The notes beneath the pieces were generated by a model that was given only the letters and a program-made list of their open reading frames with translations, ran no database searches and was not told where the DNA came from. The position numbers and the translations under genes are program-made. DNA of 64,000 bases from Vibrio gelatinilyticus (lineage in GTDB: Bacteria; Pseudomonadota; Gammaproteobacteria; Enterobacterales; Vibrionaceae): contig NZ_JAJNNZ010000007.1 in the NCBI RefSeq assembly GCF_022836845.1, forward strand, positions 149,035 to 213,034, read 5' to 3'. Within the stretch, counting starts at the first letter, position 1. Every line of letters starts with the position of its first letter. Below are positions 19,193 through 29,260 of this stretch, one piece after another.

Positions 19193-20386
19193 CTACAAGT
19201 AATTAAACAAGGTAAGGTCTTTTGTCTTACCAAAGGCCTGCTGTGACGCTTGCAGGGCTCGGGTGTTCTCATTAAAGTCGATCACTGCTTTAGAGTAATC
19301 AAGATCTTCGAAGTTACTCTTTGACTTTGCCAAAGAGAGTCGAAAGTCATCGTGTTGCTGCTCTTGAATATCCAGAGTATTCAAGCGAGCACCCACATCG
19401 GTTCGCGCCTGAGTCAAATGGATAAAAGCCGCATGGAACTCTTGTGTAAACTGATGAAGCTTAGCGGACGCGGATGCATCCGACACGGGAGCTTCGCTCC
19501 ATTCCATCGCACCTTTAAAGGTATCAAAAATGCTGAATGAGCGTTGTGGCTCCAAGACAATTGAGTCACCCTTGGAAATTTGCCCTTTCACACTGATGGC
19601 CAAACCTTGGTAAGAAATTCCTTTACTCGGTTCAAAGTCTCCAGCATCAACAACGCTGCCATTGCGTTCTAGCTGATAGCCGAATGTTTTGTTGCCCATG
19701 TCAACAAAAGTGACTTTATACACACCTTCATCTTGAGGATCTCGATTGGTCGCCTGTTGCAATAACAATTCTGATGCGGGTGTTAATTGATAATCGGGTT
19801 GATAATCACCAAGGGGATTATCAATATTCATAAACAGCTTACTGCCCGGATCGCTAGCGGCAATCTCCATGCTGTTAGAGATTTTCATCTTGCGCTGATA
19901 ATCATCCCCGGCATACGAAATCTGCCCCTGATTATCCACAAAAAACGGTTGAGTTTTCGGCTTAGTACCGGCAAAGGTGTAGTTGCCCGACTCGTCTTGA
20001 TTATTGGCCAGAGCGATAAAATTTCGAGCAAGCTCTTCAATCTCTCTTGCCTTTGCTGCTCGATCTTCTTGAGACAAAGAACCATTAATCGTTTCCATGG
20101 TTAAGCGCTTGGCTTTGTCGGCAAACTGCTCGGTATCATTGATCATCACCTCTTGATGCTCTAGGCGATTTCGAGTCAGCACGATGGCGTCCGTATATTG
20201 CTCGAGTTGCTTTGTTTGCTGACCAAGTTTTTGCAAGTAGTGCGTTGCCAATGGATCATCGGCAGGTGATAGCAACTGCTTACCCGAAGCCAATTGTTGT
20301 TGGTTGTGGTGAACTTTACCTTCTTGGCGTCGAAAGTCGTTTTGCACCGCCTGATAGTTATGAAAGCTAGAAATTCGATTCATCAT
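19193..20386 (-). CDS. flgL: Hook-filament junction protein FlgL (HAP3)
   Basis: FlgL is the second junction protein between hook and filament. The 397-residue protein shares its N- and C-terminal helical parts with flagellin (ISSFHNYQAVQNDF and QLASGKQLLSPADDP near the start; ALQASQQAFGKTKDLTLFNYL at the end). The start ATG is preceded by GGGAGG at nine bases. It follows flgK at 14 bases, so the two form one transcript from the sigma-54 site upstream of flgK. Confidence 0.96.
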   Translation of the reverse strand: MMNRISSFHNYQAVQNDFRRQEGKVHHNQQQLASGKQLLSPADDPLATHYLQKLGQQTKQLEQYTDAIVLTRNRLEHQEVMINDTEQFADKAKRLTMETINGSLSQEDRAAKAREIEELARNFIALANNQDESGNYTFAGTKPKTQPFFVDNQGQISYAGDDYQRKMKISNSMEIAASDPGSKLFMNIDNPLGDYQPDYQLTPASELLLQQATNRDPQDEGVYKVTFVDMGNKTFGYQLERNGSVVDAGDFEPSKGISYQGLAISVKGQISKGDSIVLEPQRSFSIFDTFKGAMEWSEAPVSDASASAKLHQFTQEFHAAFIHLTQARTDVGARLNTLDIQEQQHDDFRLSLAKSKSNFEDLDYSKAVIDFNENTRALQASQQAFGKTKDLTLFNYL

Positions 20387-20400
20387 AATTTATTGCCTCC

Positions 20401-22281
20401 CTAACGCAGTGCCAAAATCGTATCAAAGGTTTCGTTAGCCGCTTGCATCACGCGTGATGACGCCATATACGCCTGCTGGAATTTCATCATATTTGCCGCT
20501 TCTTCATCCAAATTCACCCCAGAGATCGACGCTAATCTCTCTTGTGCCGTTTGCTGCTCTAGGGTGGCAATTTCATGCAGCCTCGTTGCCGTTGACGTTT
20601 TAAGACCAACATCTGTATTGAGGTTATGGTACAAGTCAATGATGGTCGACTGCTTGTCGTTGACCGTCTTTGCCGTCTGAATATTTAGCATTTTCCTTAA
20701 GTTACCGTTATCACCCTCAGAGGCGGTCAAGTTAGCGGTAAACTTATCGTTGGGTAGAGCGCCTGGCGACAGACGAAAAGTCGTGCCCAACACGGTCACA
20801 TCCTCTTTAGGAGGGTAAGCTTGTGGGGCCAATAATACCTTGCCTTTGGTATCTGTGACGGCAAATTCATTACCCGTCGGCGATATATGAACTTCGAATT
20901 CGCGTAATTCGCCCGCATCAATCATTTTAAATGTGGCATCCCCCTGAGCAAAGGTGCTCGATGCTTCGAAGCTTTGCGCAGCTATGGTGTGAGGGTCATT
21001 GGTCGCCATCTTGATCTGCGCCGCGGAATGGCGAGTTGGCCTTAGCAATAGCTTTTCGCCAATACTTGGCTCCTCTCTTATTTCAACACGCATACCATCC
21101 ATAAAAAATGATGAGCTAGATGAATCAAGATCGACCATGACGGTTTCACCTGATGGTTTAGTCACAGAATAGCCATCGCCAGTGTATTTCACGGCATACT
21201 CGCCACCTTTTAATTGACTGGTGTCATCGATATACACGGCAACATCGGCTTGTGATTGAGAAGCGGCCACGACTCGAGATTTGGCAATCACTTCTGAATT
21301 AACATCGGTGTAAATATTGCCACCAACTTCACCATTTAAATCCAATCCCTGGCCTTGCAGTTTGTTAACCTCGTAAGAAAATGAAGCGGCTAAACGCCCT
21401 AGTTCATCCATAACGTTGGGGATTTGCTCATCACGCAACTCAAGCATGGCTTCAATTTTTCCGCCAATATCGTCGGTTTTGATGGCTTTAATGCCCTTGC
21501 CTTCCACCATGGCAAGGCGACGCTGATGTACATCAGGGACGCCATCAATCATTTTAAGTTGGCTGGCTTCAGCGCCGGACACCAGGGTATGGCCATTACC
21601 AATATGGACATTAAATCCTTCGCTGTTACCGCGGGGTGTAACGGTCACTTTGGTGTATTCAGATAGCTCACGGATAAGATTTTCGTGTCTGTCCATCAAG
21701 TCGTTGTGCGGACCTGGCACCTTCATCATTAACCGGTGCAAGTCTCGAATTTCGACGGCAATTTGGTTTACCCTTTCGATACCAATAGTGAGCTTTTTAT
21801 TGGCGACATCGGCTTGCTCTCGCACAGTCTCATGGAAGTTATTCAATGTTTGTCGAGTAAGGTCGGCTTTTTCAAGCACGACTTTCCGAGCACCGACATC
21901 ATTTGGCGTGTCGGCTAAGGTTTTTACACTGTTAAACCAATCATTGAGGTTTTCGGGGATTTTCTTAGAGGTTACCGACGACAACATGCTCGATAGCATA
22001 TCCAGGTTAGATAGGTTTTCCTGACGATGATTTTGTGTCGTCGTCGCAACATTGAGCTCTTTGACGGCAAACTGATCCCAGGAGCGGCGAACATTGTCCA
22101 CATGTACACCCATACCGTACGTTTGCCCGCCAAGCTGACGAGGATCGTTGGTTCCCTGAATTACAGATTGGCGGCTATAACCCTCTGTATTTACATTGGA
22201 AATGTTGTGACCAGTTGTATTCAACTGTCTCTGAGCCGTGAGTACACTTTGTGTACCTAGGTTCAGAAGATCTGACGCCAT
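20401..22281 (-). CDS. flgK: Hook-associated protein FlgK (HAP1)
   Basis: FlgK is the first junction protein on the hook. At 626 residues it has the usual Vibrio length, with N-terminal motif LLNLGTQSVLTAQRQLNTTGHNISN and a C-terminal motif EEAANMMKFQQAYMASSRVM. I chose the ATG at 22279-22281 (MASDLL) because a GGGGG run lies six bases upstream; an earlier ATG at 22302 has no ribosome site. A sigma-54 element lies 66-81 bases upstream. Confidence 0.96.
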   Translation of the reverse strand: MASDLLNLGTQSVLTAQRQLNTTGHNISNVNTEGYSRQSVIQGTNDPRQLGGQTYGMGVHVDNVRRSWDQFAVKELNVATTTQNHRQENLSNLDMLSSMLSSVTSKKIPENLNDWFNSVKTLADTPNDVGARKVVLEKADLTRQTLNNFHETVREQADVANKKLTIGIERVNQIAVEIRDLHRLMMKVPGPHNDLMDRHENLIRELSEYTKVTVTPRGNSEGFNVHIGNGHTLVSGAEASQLKMIDGVPDVHQRRLAMVEGKGIKAIKTDDIGGKIEAMLELRDEQIPNVMDELGRLAASFSYEVNKLQGQGLDLNGEVGGNIYTDVNSEVIAKSRVVAASQSQADVAVYIDDTSQLKGGEYAVKYTGDGYSVTKPSGETVMVDLDSSSSSFFMDGMRVEIREEPSIGEKLLLRPTRHSAAQIKMATNDPHTIAAQSFEASSTFAQGDATFKMIDAGELREFEVHISPTGNEFAVTDTKGKVLLAPQAYPPKEDVTVLGTTFRLSPGALPNDKFTANLTASEGDNGNLRKMLNIQTAKTVNDKQSTIIDLYHNLNTDVGLKTSTATRLHEIATLEQQTAQERLASISGVNLDEEAANMMKFQQAYMASSRVMQAANETFDTILALR

Positions 22282-22346
22282 ATCGCCCCCGAATTTCACC
22301 AAATTACGTAACTAAAACGACTAGTTACGCCTTCTATCCGATTAAT

Positions 22347-22362
22347 TGCAATATATATGCCA
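22347..22362 (-). promoter_or_regulatory. Sigma-54 promoter of flgKL
   Basis: The minus strand reads TGGCAT, five bases, TTGCA, an almost perfect sigma-54 element placed between the flgJ terminator and flgK. Confidence 0.82.
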
Positions 22363-22430
22363 GCTATGAAAAATGCGCTCCGTCAGAGGCGATTTTTATT
22401 ATCAGTAACCTCCAAGCGCCATCAGAGCGA

Positions 22431-22478
22431 ACTTTTAACGATAAAACCCCGCAAAAGCGGGGTTTTATCGTTAAAAGT
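22431..22478 (-). terminator. Long perfect hairpin terminator after flgJ
   Basis: Two 22-base arms form a perfect inverted repeat with an AAAA loop. The inner part is GC-rich (CCCCGC / GCGGGG) and is followed on both strands by TTTTATCG. It ends the flgF-flgJ transcript and could act in either direction. Confidence 0.9.
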
Positions 22479-22496
22479 CTCAATGTGAATACCGTA

Positions 22497-23453
22497 CTAA
22501 AGGGGCATCTGGTCTATTTTCTGTTTAACACGCAATACCTTATCTGCGTAGTTCGGGTCGGTTGCGTAGCCTGCTTTGTGGATCCCGTGAATAAATTGCT
22601 CCGAACCGCCACGTTGTTGGAGTGCTGTCTGGTAACGCGGATTCTCATTGAGAAATTGGATATAGTCGTTAAAGCTGTCTTCGTAAGACGCATACGAACG
22701 AAACGCGGCATGTTCTTTGACTGGCACCGCCGAATGATACTCGAGAGTTTGCGTTGCCACCTTGCCGCCTTTCCAGCTTCTGTCAGCCTTAATATTAAAC
22801 AAATTATTGCTGCTGCCCTGGCTATTTTGAACCACTTTCTTGCCCCACCCCGTTTCGAGCGCGGCTTGAGCCAGTAACAGTGACGAGTCAATACCCAAAG
22901 CGCTGGCCGCTTTTTCCGCATACGGCTTGAGTGAACGCGCAAACGTTTCTGGCGTAGAAAAGTTCGGTTTCTCGCTTAGCTCAACCCTCGCTTCACCTTT
23001 TACGCCGTTGAGATTGCGCTCTGCCGAAATGGCGCGCGCTTTCTCTTCGTCATAAGGCATTTTCAAGGTGGTATTGAACGCTTCGTTTCTCATACGGATC
23101 TCAGTATTTACTTCAGCTTGCGCCTCGTCGCCTCTTGCTGCACCAAGCTGAGCGACGATCATATCGGCTAAACCTAAAGAGCCCGACGCACTGAGATCGG
23201 CGGCCATTTGATCATCGAGCATTTGACGATAAAACTGCTCATTTTGACTGTTCATCATATCCGATTCAAAGTGTGTATTCGCATCCCGCATGGACTTTAG
23301 CATCATAGAGGTGAAGATCGATTCAAATTGCTTTGCCGCGGCTCGTAATGCTGCTTCTTCATCGCCCTTATCATCACTCACGGCTTGCTGACGAAGCTTA
23401 TCTAAGCTGCTTAAATCGTGAATAAAACCGATATCCTGTTGATTCTTAATCAT
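22497..23453 (-). CDS. flgJ: Peptidoglycan hydrolase / rod-capping protein FlgJ
   Basis: FlgJ caps the growing rod and cuts peptidoglycan to let it pass. The 318-residue protein has an N-terminal rod-scaffold domain (about 30-110) and a C-terminal glucosaminidase domain (about 165-315) with the catalytic glutamate in AALETGWGKK and a conserved NLFNIKAD segment. Both domains are complete, so this is the two-domain form. It is the last gene of the flgF-flgJ group and is followed by a strong terminator. Confidence 0.96.
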   Translation of the reverse strand: MIKNQQDIGFIHDLSSLDKLRQQAVSDDKGDEEAALRAAAKQFESIFTSMMLKSMRDANTHFESDMMNSQNEQFYRQMLDDQMAADLSASGSLGLADMIVAQLGAARGDEAQAEVNTEIRMRNEAFNTTLKMPYDEEKARAISAERNLNGVKGEARVELSEKPNFSTPETFARSLKPYAEKAASALGIDSSLLLAQAALETGWGKKVVQNSQGSSNNLFNIKADRSWKGGKVATQTLEYHSAVPVKEHAAFRSYASYEDSFNDYIQFLNENPRYQTALQQRGGSEQFIHGIHKAGYATDPNYADKVLRVKQKIDQMPL

Positions 23454-23465
23454 AGAATTTAGTCC

Positions 23466-24557
23466 TTAAATAATGATCAGCTGACCTTCGATGGCACCGG
23501 CTTGCTTTAGAGCTTGTAAAATAGCCATGAGATCCGAAGGTGCCGCGCCAACCTCATTCACCGCACGAACCAAATCATCTAAGGTTAAACCGGGTTCGAA
23601 CTTAAACATTTTGCCGCTGCCTTCGGTCACTTGAATATCCGAATTTGGCACCACTACGGTATCACCTTCTGAAAAAGCACCTGGCTGGCTGACGCGCAAG
23701 TTTTCTTTGATTGCCACCGTCATACCACCATGAGTCACAGCGGCAGGTTTTAGCCTCACATGCTTACCAACAACAATGGTGCCTGTACGCGAGTTAACGA
23801 TGATTTTAGCCGAGCCATCTGCCGGATCAAATTCGATGTTCTCGACTGCAGACAAGAAGGCTACACGTTGGCTCAAATCACGCGGAGCTCTAACGCGCAC
23901 AGAAGTCGCATCAAGAGCATTGGCCATTTGAGGACCAAGAAAATCATTGACCGCATTCGCCATGTTTTGTGCGGTGGTAAAATCAGAATCGATCAGATTA
24001 AAAGTGATGTAGTCTCCGCGCGAAAACGGGCTTGGGACTTCTCGCTCGACTGTCGCCCCACTCGATATCATACCGACGACTGGGTTATTGCCGACGATCT
24101 TAGAACCATCTAGGCCTTCGGCACTAAAGCCGCTAACGACTAAGTTACCCTGAGCAACCGCGTAGATTTCACCATCCAGACCTTGCATAAAGGTCTGCAT
24201 CAACGTACCGCCGCGCAAGCTTTTTGCCGCACCAATAGACGATACGGTCACATCAATTTTTTGACCCGGTTTCGAAAAAGCTGGCAGATCGGCGGTAACA
24301 ATAACGGCGGCAACGTTTTTGGTTTTAGGTTTAAAACCAATAGGCATTTGAATACCAAATTTCTCAAGCATTGAGCGAAAGCTTTGTTCCGTAAATGGTG
24401 TCTTCTCACCGGTACCCGGTAAGCCCGTAACCAAACCATAACCCACCAGCTGGTTGCTTCTGACCCCGGCAACTTCTGCCACATCCTTGATGCGAGCGGC
24501 ATGTGCACTCGAAAGTATAAACAACAAACCAAAAAATAATAACGCGAGTTTTTTCAT
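23466..24557 (-). CDS. flgI: Flagellar P-ring protein FlgI
   Basis: FlgI builds the P-ring, the bushing of the rod in the peptidoglycan layer. The 363-residue precursor has a clear Sec signal peptide ([20 protein letters not shown]) followed by the conserved mature start [20 protein letters not shown]. The C-terminus ([21 protein letters not shown]) is also typical. Twelve bases separate it from flgJ, and a small hairpin lies between it and flgH. Confidence 0.97.
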   Translation of the reverse strand: MKKLALLFFGLLFILSSAHAARIKDVAEVAGVRSNQLVGYGLVTGLPGTGEKTPFTEQSFRSMLEKFGIQMPIGFKPKTKNVAAVIVTADLPAFSKPGQKIDVTVSSIGAAKSLRGGTLMQTFMQGLDGEIYAVAQGNLVVSGFSAEGLDGSKIVGNNPVVGMISSGATVEREVPSPFSRGDYITFNLIDSDFTTAQNMANAVNDFLGPQMANALDATSVRVRAPRDLSQRVAFLSAVENIEFDPADGSAKIIVNSRTGTIVVGKHVRLKPAAVTHGGMTVAIKENLRVSQPGAFSEGDTVVVPNSDIQVTEGSGKMFKFEPGLTLDDLVRAVNEVGAAPSDLMAILQALKQAGAIEGQLIII

Positions 24558-24578
24558 AACCTTACCCTAAATACCAAC

Positions 24579-24600
24579 AAACCCTCAAAGGAGAGGGTTT
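24579..24600 (-). other. Intercistronic hairpin between flgH and flgI
   Basis: An eight-base-pair inverted repeat (AAACCCTC / GAGGGTTT, six-base loop) lies between two genes of one operon. It has no clear T run, so it may tune mRNA stability rather than end transcription. Confidence 0.4.
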
Positions 24601-24627
24601 GCCGCTTAACTGCTTTGACGCATTCCC

Positions 24628-25401
24628 TTATAGGGAGACATTAAAAAATCGTGCCAAGAATCCAGGTTCCTGCATATCTTTATTGGTTCCGGTTCCAGAA
24701 TATTGAATTCTCGCGTTAGAAATTCGATTCGATGCGATGGTATTGTCAAATTCAATGTCGTCAGAACGTATGGTGCCGCTGAGTCGAATGTATTCATCAC
24801 CGGTATTAAGCGTCAACCATTTTTCGCCGCGTATGACTAAGTTGCCATTGGCAAGTACTTCAATTACCTCGACCGTAATGGAACCAGAAATGCTATTACT
24901 TTGATTCGCCGATGCGTTGCCCGAAAACTTATTGTCGTTTTTCAACTCATAAGAAAAGTTATAGTCGCTGATCGTAACTTCACGACCACCAATAACTAAT
25001 GGATCCATTGTCGAATCATTAGCTTTGGATAGATCAGCATCCGCACTTTTTGCCGCTTTTGTCGCTTCATTAAGCGTTACAGTGATAATGTCACCAATAC
25101 GGCGTGGTTTGGTATCGTCATACCAATCACGAGCATAGTTGGTGTTGAAGAGAGAACCTGTCGCCGCTGCGTAATGTTCTGGCTTCTTCTTAGGGTGAAT
25201 CGGTGCCCACGCGGGATCATCTGCGATAGGATCGGTGCGGTCGCGCAAAGTATCGACGATACCCGTAGACTGAGAGCGATCCCCCTCGACCGCATCGACC
25301 GCCGTCGTGCCTGCGGCAATTTCATTTGGGGTTTCTGGGGCGCCGATCCCAGCACAACCAGCCAACAGCGCCATTAAAGAAAGACAAAGCAGTTTTTTCA
25401 T
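24628..25401 (-). CDS. flgH: Flagellar L-ring lipoprotein FlgH
   Basis: FlgH forms the L-ring in the outer membrane. The precursor has a lipoprotein signal with lipobox LLAGC near residue 16. The mature part carries family segments such as [23 protein letters not shown] and [22 protein letters not shown] chose the ATG at 25399-25401 because AGGA lies five bases upstream; an ATG two codons earlier overlaps that site. It lies 12 bases after flgG. Confidence 0.96.
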   Translation of the reverse strand: MKKLLCLSLMALLAGCAGIGAPETPNEIAAGTTAVDAVEGDRSQSTGIVDTLRDRTDPIADDPAWAPIHPKKKPEHYAAATGSLFNTNYARDWYDDTKPRRIGDIITVTLNEATKAAKSADADLSKANDSTMDPLVIGGREVTISDYNFSYELKNDNKFSGNASANQSNSISGSITVEVIEVLANGNLVIRGEKWLTLNTGDEYIRLSGTIRSDDIEFDNTIASNRISNARIQYSGTGTNKDMQEPGFLARFFNVSL

Positions 25402-25413
25402 AGTCATCCTAAC

Positions 25414-26202
25414 CTACAACTGTTGTGTCGCGAAGCTCATCATTTTGTCGACTGAAGAGATCACTTTCGAGTTCATTTCATACACGCGCTGAGCTTCAAT
25501 CATGTTCACCAGCTCTTCTGTTACGTTCACATTCGACGTTTCAAGCATTGACTGGCGTACCTGGCCAAAACCATCCAATCCCGGGACACCTTCATTTGGT
25601 TCGCCACTTGCGCCTGTTGGTAAATACAAGTTCTGCCCTATTGGCTCAAGGCCACCTGGGTTGATAAAGTCGACGGTGGTAATTTGCCCAACGACCTGAT
25701 TATCTTGCTGGCCACGAACGCGCACAGAGACTTCACCATCATTACCAACGGTCACAGAAATCGCATCGTCAGGGATGGCAATCTCTGGCTCTAGAGAATA
25801 ACCCGAACCCGAGGTCACAATGACACCCTCGTCATTTAGCGTAAATTGACCATTTCGGCTATAACCAATATTGCCGTCAGGCATCAATATTTGGAAAAAA
25901 CCATCTCCTTCGATCATCATATCCAAACTGTTCGTGGTTGTTTGTGCGTTGCCTGGTGTATGAATTTTTTGCGTGGCAACCACTTTAGAACCCGCACCAA
26001 GCATCAAACCAGACGGTAACTCAGTGTTTTGTGACGACTGGCCACCCGGTTGATTAATATTTTGATAAAACAGATCTTCAAATACTGCGCGGCTTTTTTT
26101 GTAGCCGATCGTCGATGCGTTCGCCAAGTTATTTGAGATAGTTGAAATGTTGGTTTGCTGAGCATCTAAGCCAGTCTTACTTACCCATAACGCTGGATGC
26201 AT
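25414..26202 (-). CDS. flgG: Flagellar distal rod protein FlgG
   Basis: FlgG forms the distal rod. At 262 residues it has the normal length, with the rod/hook family N-terminus (LWVSKTGLDAQQTNISTISNNLANAST) and C-terminus (EELVNMIEAQRVYEMNSKVI). It lies 20 bases after flgF in the same transcript. No unusual residue was seen. Confidence 0.97.
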   Translation of the reverse strand: MHPALWVSKTGLDAQQTNISTISNNLANASTIGYKKSRAVFEDLFYQNINQPGGQSSQNTELPSGLMLGAGSKVVATQKIHTPGNAQTTTNSLDMMIEGDGFFQILMPDGNIGYSRNGQFTLNDEGVIVTSGSGYSLEPEIAIPDDAISVTVGNDGEVSVRVRGQQDNQVVGQITTVDFINPGGLEPIGQNLYLPTGASGEPNEGVPGLDGFGQVRQSMLETSNVNVTEELVNMIEAQRVYEMNSKVISSVDKMMSFATQQL

Positions 26203-26222
26203 TGTCTTCCCCTTTTATTCTA

Positions 26223-26972
26223 CTAACTCATGCGAAGCAATGAGTCTGACGCCTTGTCCATGTCTTCAGCTGTGCCCATCAATTTCACTTGCATTTCAAA
26301 CTGACGCTGCAAGTCGATAAGGCTTGTCATTTCACCGACAGCATTAACGTTGCTGCCTTCTATTGCACCTGTCATAACCTGTACACGTCCGTCATAGCCG
26401 TATTCAGCAATAGGTTGCTTTGAACGAAACAATCCGTTGGTGTCTTTAAACAAAGATTGATTGTCAGTACTGGTAAGTTTGATTCTATCGACAACAACCA
26501 TTTCGTCAGCTGGTGCGTCTTGAGGAACCACAGATATGGTGCCATCTTTACCGATTTCGACTTTGCGCAATGGGATTGGCAGGGTGATCGGCGTGCCACG
26601 TTCACCTAAAACCAGATGGCCGTGACTGTTCGCGAGTAGACCATTCTGGTCGATACGAAGGCTTCCGTTTCGGGTCAAACCTTCTTTGCCGGTTTTATCC
26701 ATTACTGCCATCCAACCTTGCCCCTGAATAGTGATATCCAGATCGCGACCAGTTGTCACAACGCTACCCTGGTCGAAGCTATATCCTGGGCGCTCAGTCA
26801 TGCTAAATACACGCGACGGCATACCTTCGCCATAAGCTTGCATAGAACGCGCTTGGGCTAGGTCTTTTCGAAAACCGGGGGTGTTAGCATTGGCTAAGTT
26901 GTTCGCTCTGAGTTGCAGAGCTTGCATGTTTTGCTTAGCTCCACTCATTGATAGATATAGGGCACGATCCAT
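26223..26972 (-). CDS. flgF: Flagellar proximal rod protein FlgF
   Basis: FlgF is a rod subunit. The ATG at 26970-26972 (MDRALYLSMSGAKQNMQALQ) is preceded by GGAG at six bases and gives the family's usual start, for a 249-residue protein; an ATG nine codons upstream would overlap the promoter region. It is the first gene of flgFGHIJ. A perfect sigma-54 element ends 35 bases before this start. Confidence 0.95.
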   Translation of the reverse strand: MDRALYLSMSGAKQNMQALQLRANNLANANTPGFRKDLAQARSMQAYGEGMPSRVFSMTERPGYSFDQGSVVTTGRDLDITIQGQGWMAVMDKTGKEGLTRNGSLRIDQNGLLANSHGHLVLGERGTPITLPIPLRKVEIGKDGTISVVPQDAPADEMVVVDRIKLTSTDNQSLFKDTNGLFRSKQPIAEYGYDGRVQVMTGAIEGSNVNAVGEMTSLIDLQRQFEMQVKLMGTAEDMDKASDSLLRMS

Positions 26973-27006
26973 TGGTTGCTCCAATACACATAATTTCACT
27001 CAACCT

Positions 27007-27022
27007 TGCAATAGCTGTGCCA
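27007..27022 (-). promoter_or_regulatory. Sigma-54 promoter of flgFGHIJ
   Basis: The minus strand reads TGGCAC, five bases, TTGCA, an exact match to the sigma-54 consensus. Confidence 0.88.
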
Positions 27023-27150
27023 CTATTTAATGCTTATTAATTTCAATAACTTACACGAATAGCTAAGGGGGGAATGGACTTCTCGATGGAGGCAACGGCA
27101 GGTCGAAAGAGGCAAGTGGCAAGTTGGGTGGCAAGTTAGTGGCAAATATC

Positions 27151-27184
27151 AAAAACGGTGTGACGCGATCATCACACCGTTTTA
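27151..27184 (-). terminator. Rho-independent terminator after flgE
   Basis: The stem AAACGGTGTGA / TCACACCGTTT with an eight-base loop is flanked by A and T runs. It ends the flgBCDE transcript before the flgF promoter. Confidence 0.87.
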
Positions 27185-27205
27185 TATACCTGATCGTTTG
27201 ACTCG

Positions 27206-28510
27206 TTAGCGAATCTGCAGGATGTTTTGCTGTAACTGGTTATGTACATCAAGTGCACGCGAGTTAGCCTGGAAATTTCTTTGAGCAGAAATCAAGTCTA
27301 CTAACTCTTGCGTCATATCGATGTTTGATTGCTCTAGTGTACCGTTATCGATAGAACCAAATGACCCTTTGTTTGACTCACCCCAGATCTTCGCACCCGA
27401 TGCGGTGGTCGAATCCCATTGAGTACCACCTTTTTTATCAAGGCCTTGTTCATTGGCAACACGAACCAGTGCCACACGACCAAGTGTCACGTTTTCGCCG
27501 TTAGAGTATGTTCCAAGTACGTTACCTTTCTCGTCAAAATCGACTTTGGTCAAGAAACCTGTCGTTGCGCCGTCTTCATCGAACTTCGTCATTTCAAATG
27601 GTGCGGCAAACTGAGTGGTGTTCTTGAGATCAAATGCAAGTTGCTGTGCAGGATCCGCACCGTTCATATCGATTGGATTCGCACCTTCACCCAAGGCTTC
27701 AGTCACCATCGGTTGACCATTGTTCAGGCTTGCAAGGGTGCCATCATTGTTAAACTTCATGGTGTGACCAACATGCCCAGTAGGGGAAGTCGCGTCACCG
27801 CCTTGAATATTCACCGGCTTCTCACCAGAGGCATCCGTCACGGTATAGTAGGTTTGCCATGAGTTATTTTGCGTCTGATCTTTCACGTAATAGGTCGACA
27901 GTTTATACGACTGACCCATTGAATCATAAATGGTCGATGACGTAGAACGGTTGTACGTTTCAGGGTCGGTGTAATCAAACAGCGCAGGATCTTTTAAAGC
28001 GCCTGTTGCTGGTAGGTTAACGCCGACTTCAACGTTTGCCGTTTGCTTTGGCTTACCAAACTCAGGCGGGATATTGATTGGCTTAGGCTCATAAGACACC
28101 ACTTCACCATTATCTCTATTCACGTCATAACCGAGCAAGAACTCATCGTTTGATGTCACCATATAGCTGTCTTTATTTAGGTGAAACGCGCCATTACGAC
28201 TAAGTTCATTTTGCTGTGGTACCAATCGCTCTTTCGATACAGCAAAGAAGCCTGTACCACTAATGCGCAAATCCATTGGATTATTGGTGTAAACGCTGGA
28301 CCCTTCATGGAATTGCTGGGCAACTTTACTCGCTTGCGCACCGCCACCTGGAGTCGTTTTTGAATTAGTAAACAGTGAGTTTGAATACACATCGCCAAAT
28401 TCTGCACGCGACTCTTTAAAGCCGTACGTGTTGGCATTGGCAATGTTATTACTGGTCGTATTGAGATCCAATTGAGCAGCAGATAACCCGCTTAGTGATA
28501 CATATGACAT
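27206..28510 (-). CDS. flgE: Flagellar hook protein FlgE
   Basis: FlgE polymerises into the hook, the universal joint between rod and filament. The 434-residue protein has the N-terminal helical motif (LSGLSAAQLDLNTTSNNIANANTYGFK) and the C-terminal motif (MTQELVDLISAQRNFQANSRAL) of the rod/hook family, with a beta-rich centre. It is the last gene of flgBCDE and is followed by a strong terminator. Confidence 0.97.
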   Translation of the reverse strand: MSYVSLSGLSAAQLDLNTTSNNIANANTYGFKESRAEFGDVYSNSLFTNSKTTPGGGAQASKVAQQFHEGSSVYTNNPMDLRISGTGFFAVSKERLVPQQNELSRNGAFHLNKDSYMVTSNDEFLLGYDVNRDNGEVVSYEPKPINIPPEFGKPKQTANVEVGVNLPATGALKDPALFDYTDPETYNRSTSSTIYDSMGQSYKLSTYYVKDQTQNNSWQTYYTVTDASGEKPVNIQGGDATSPTGHVGHTMKFNNDGTLASLNNGQPMVTEALGEGANPIDMNGADPAQQLAFDLKNTTQFAAPFEMTKFDEDGATTGFLTKVDFDEKGNVLGTYSNGENVTLGRVALVRVANEQGLDKKGGTQWDSTTASGAKIWGESNKGSFGSIDNGTLEQSNIDMTQELVDLISAQRNFQANSRALDVHNQLQQNILQIR

Positions 28511-28536
28511 TCCTAATCTCCTAAACTAGCCAGCGG

Positions 28537-29244
28537 TTATGCTTTGCCGACTTCAAGTACTTCTGCAAGTTTCACGGGGTTTTCAAACCCTGCTAAGTTG
28601 AGCAGTACATTTCCATCCCCTTTACCCAAAAGAACACTGTTGACGTTTGCGTAGGTTGAAACCGCAAACTCTTTGCTCTCTCCATCAAGCAATCCAGACG
28701 CTTTCACGTTGTATTTGCCTGCTGGTAAAGGATTCCCTTGATCGTCATTGCCGTCCCATTCGACACGGTTATCACCGCCGGGTTTACCCCCCGCTGCGAA
28801 CGTGCGAACAAGTTGACCCATTTCATTCTCAACTCGTACGAACAAGTTATCTACAGACTGTGGCAATTTTACCATTGCCGCCATGCCTGCATCTTGCTGC
28901 TTAATACCTGCAGCACCAGGGACTAAAACATCTCGGCCTACCAAAGATGACGCTTGTAGTGCTTGATTTGACGTCATTGAGGAATTCAAACTCTCGAATT
29001 GAGTGTTCATTTTCCCAATCCCGTCAACCGTCGCAAACGAAGCCATCTGGGCGATCATTTGATCGTTGCTTACCGGCTTAAAAGGGTCCTGCTGCGCCAA
29101 TTGCTTAGTGAGCAACGACAGAAAATCTTCTTGTTTAAGATCTTGCTTTCCCGTTGTTTCATTTGGCTTATTTTGGTCTTGCAGTTTTTTTAGCTGGTCA
29201 ACATAGGACAAGCCGCTTTGACCAACATTGTTAACTCCGGCCAT
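28537..29244 (-). CDS. flgD: Hook assembly cap protein FlgD
   Basis: FlgD caps the hook while it grows. The 235-residue protein shows the conserved N-terminal part (KQEDFLSLLTKQLAQQDPFKPV) and a C-terminal Tudor/fibronectin-like region with WDGNDDQGNPLPAGKY. It lies between flgC and flgE with short gaps, as in other gammaproteobacteria. Confidence 0.96.
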   Translation of the reverse strand: MAGVNNVGQSGLSYVDQLKKLQDQNKPNETTGKQDLKQEDFLSLLTKQLAQQDPFKPVSNDQMIAQMASFATVDGIGKMNTQFESLNSSMTSNQALQASSLVGRDVLVPGAAGIKQQDAGMAAMVKLPQSVDNLFVRVENEMGQLVRTFAAGGKPGGDNRVEWDGNDDQGNPLPAGKYNVKASGLLDGESKEFAVSTYANVNSVLLGKGDGNVLLNLAGFENPVKLAEVLEVGKA

Positions 29245-29260
29245 CTGCTATCTCCTATCC

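Noticed and set aside
22251..22877. Plus-strand open frame of 208 residues
   Set aside because: It overlaps flgJ, the flgJ terminator and the flgK promoter on the opposite strand, all better supported.
24628..24800. Second minus-strand frame within flgH
   Set aside because: It lies in a different frame inside a well-conserved gene and shows no ribosome site of its own.
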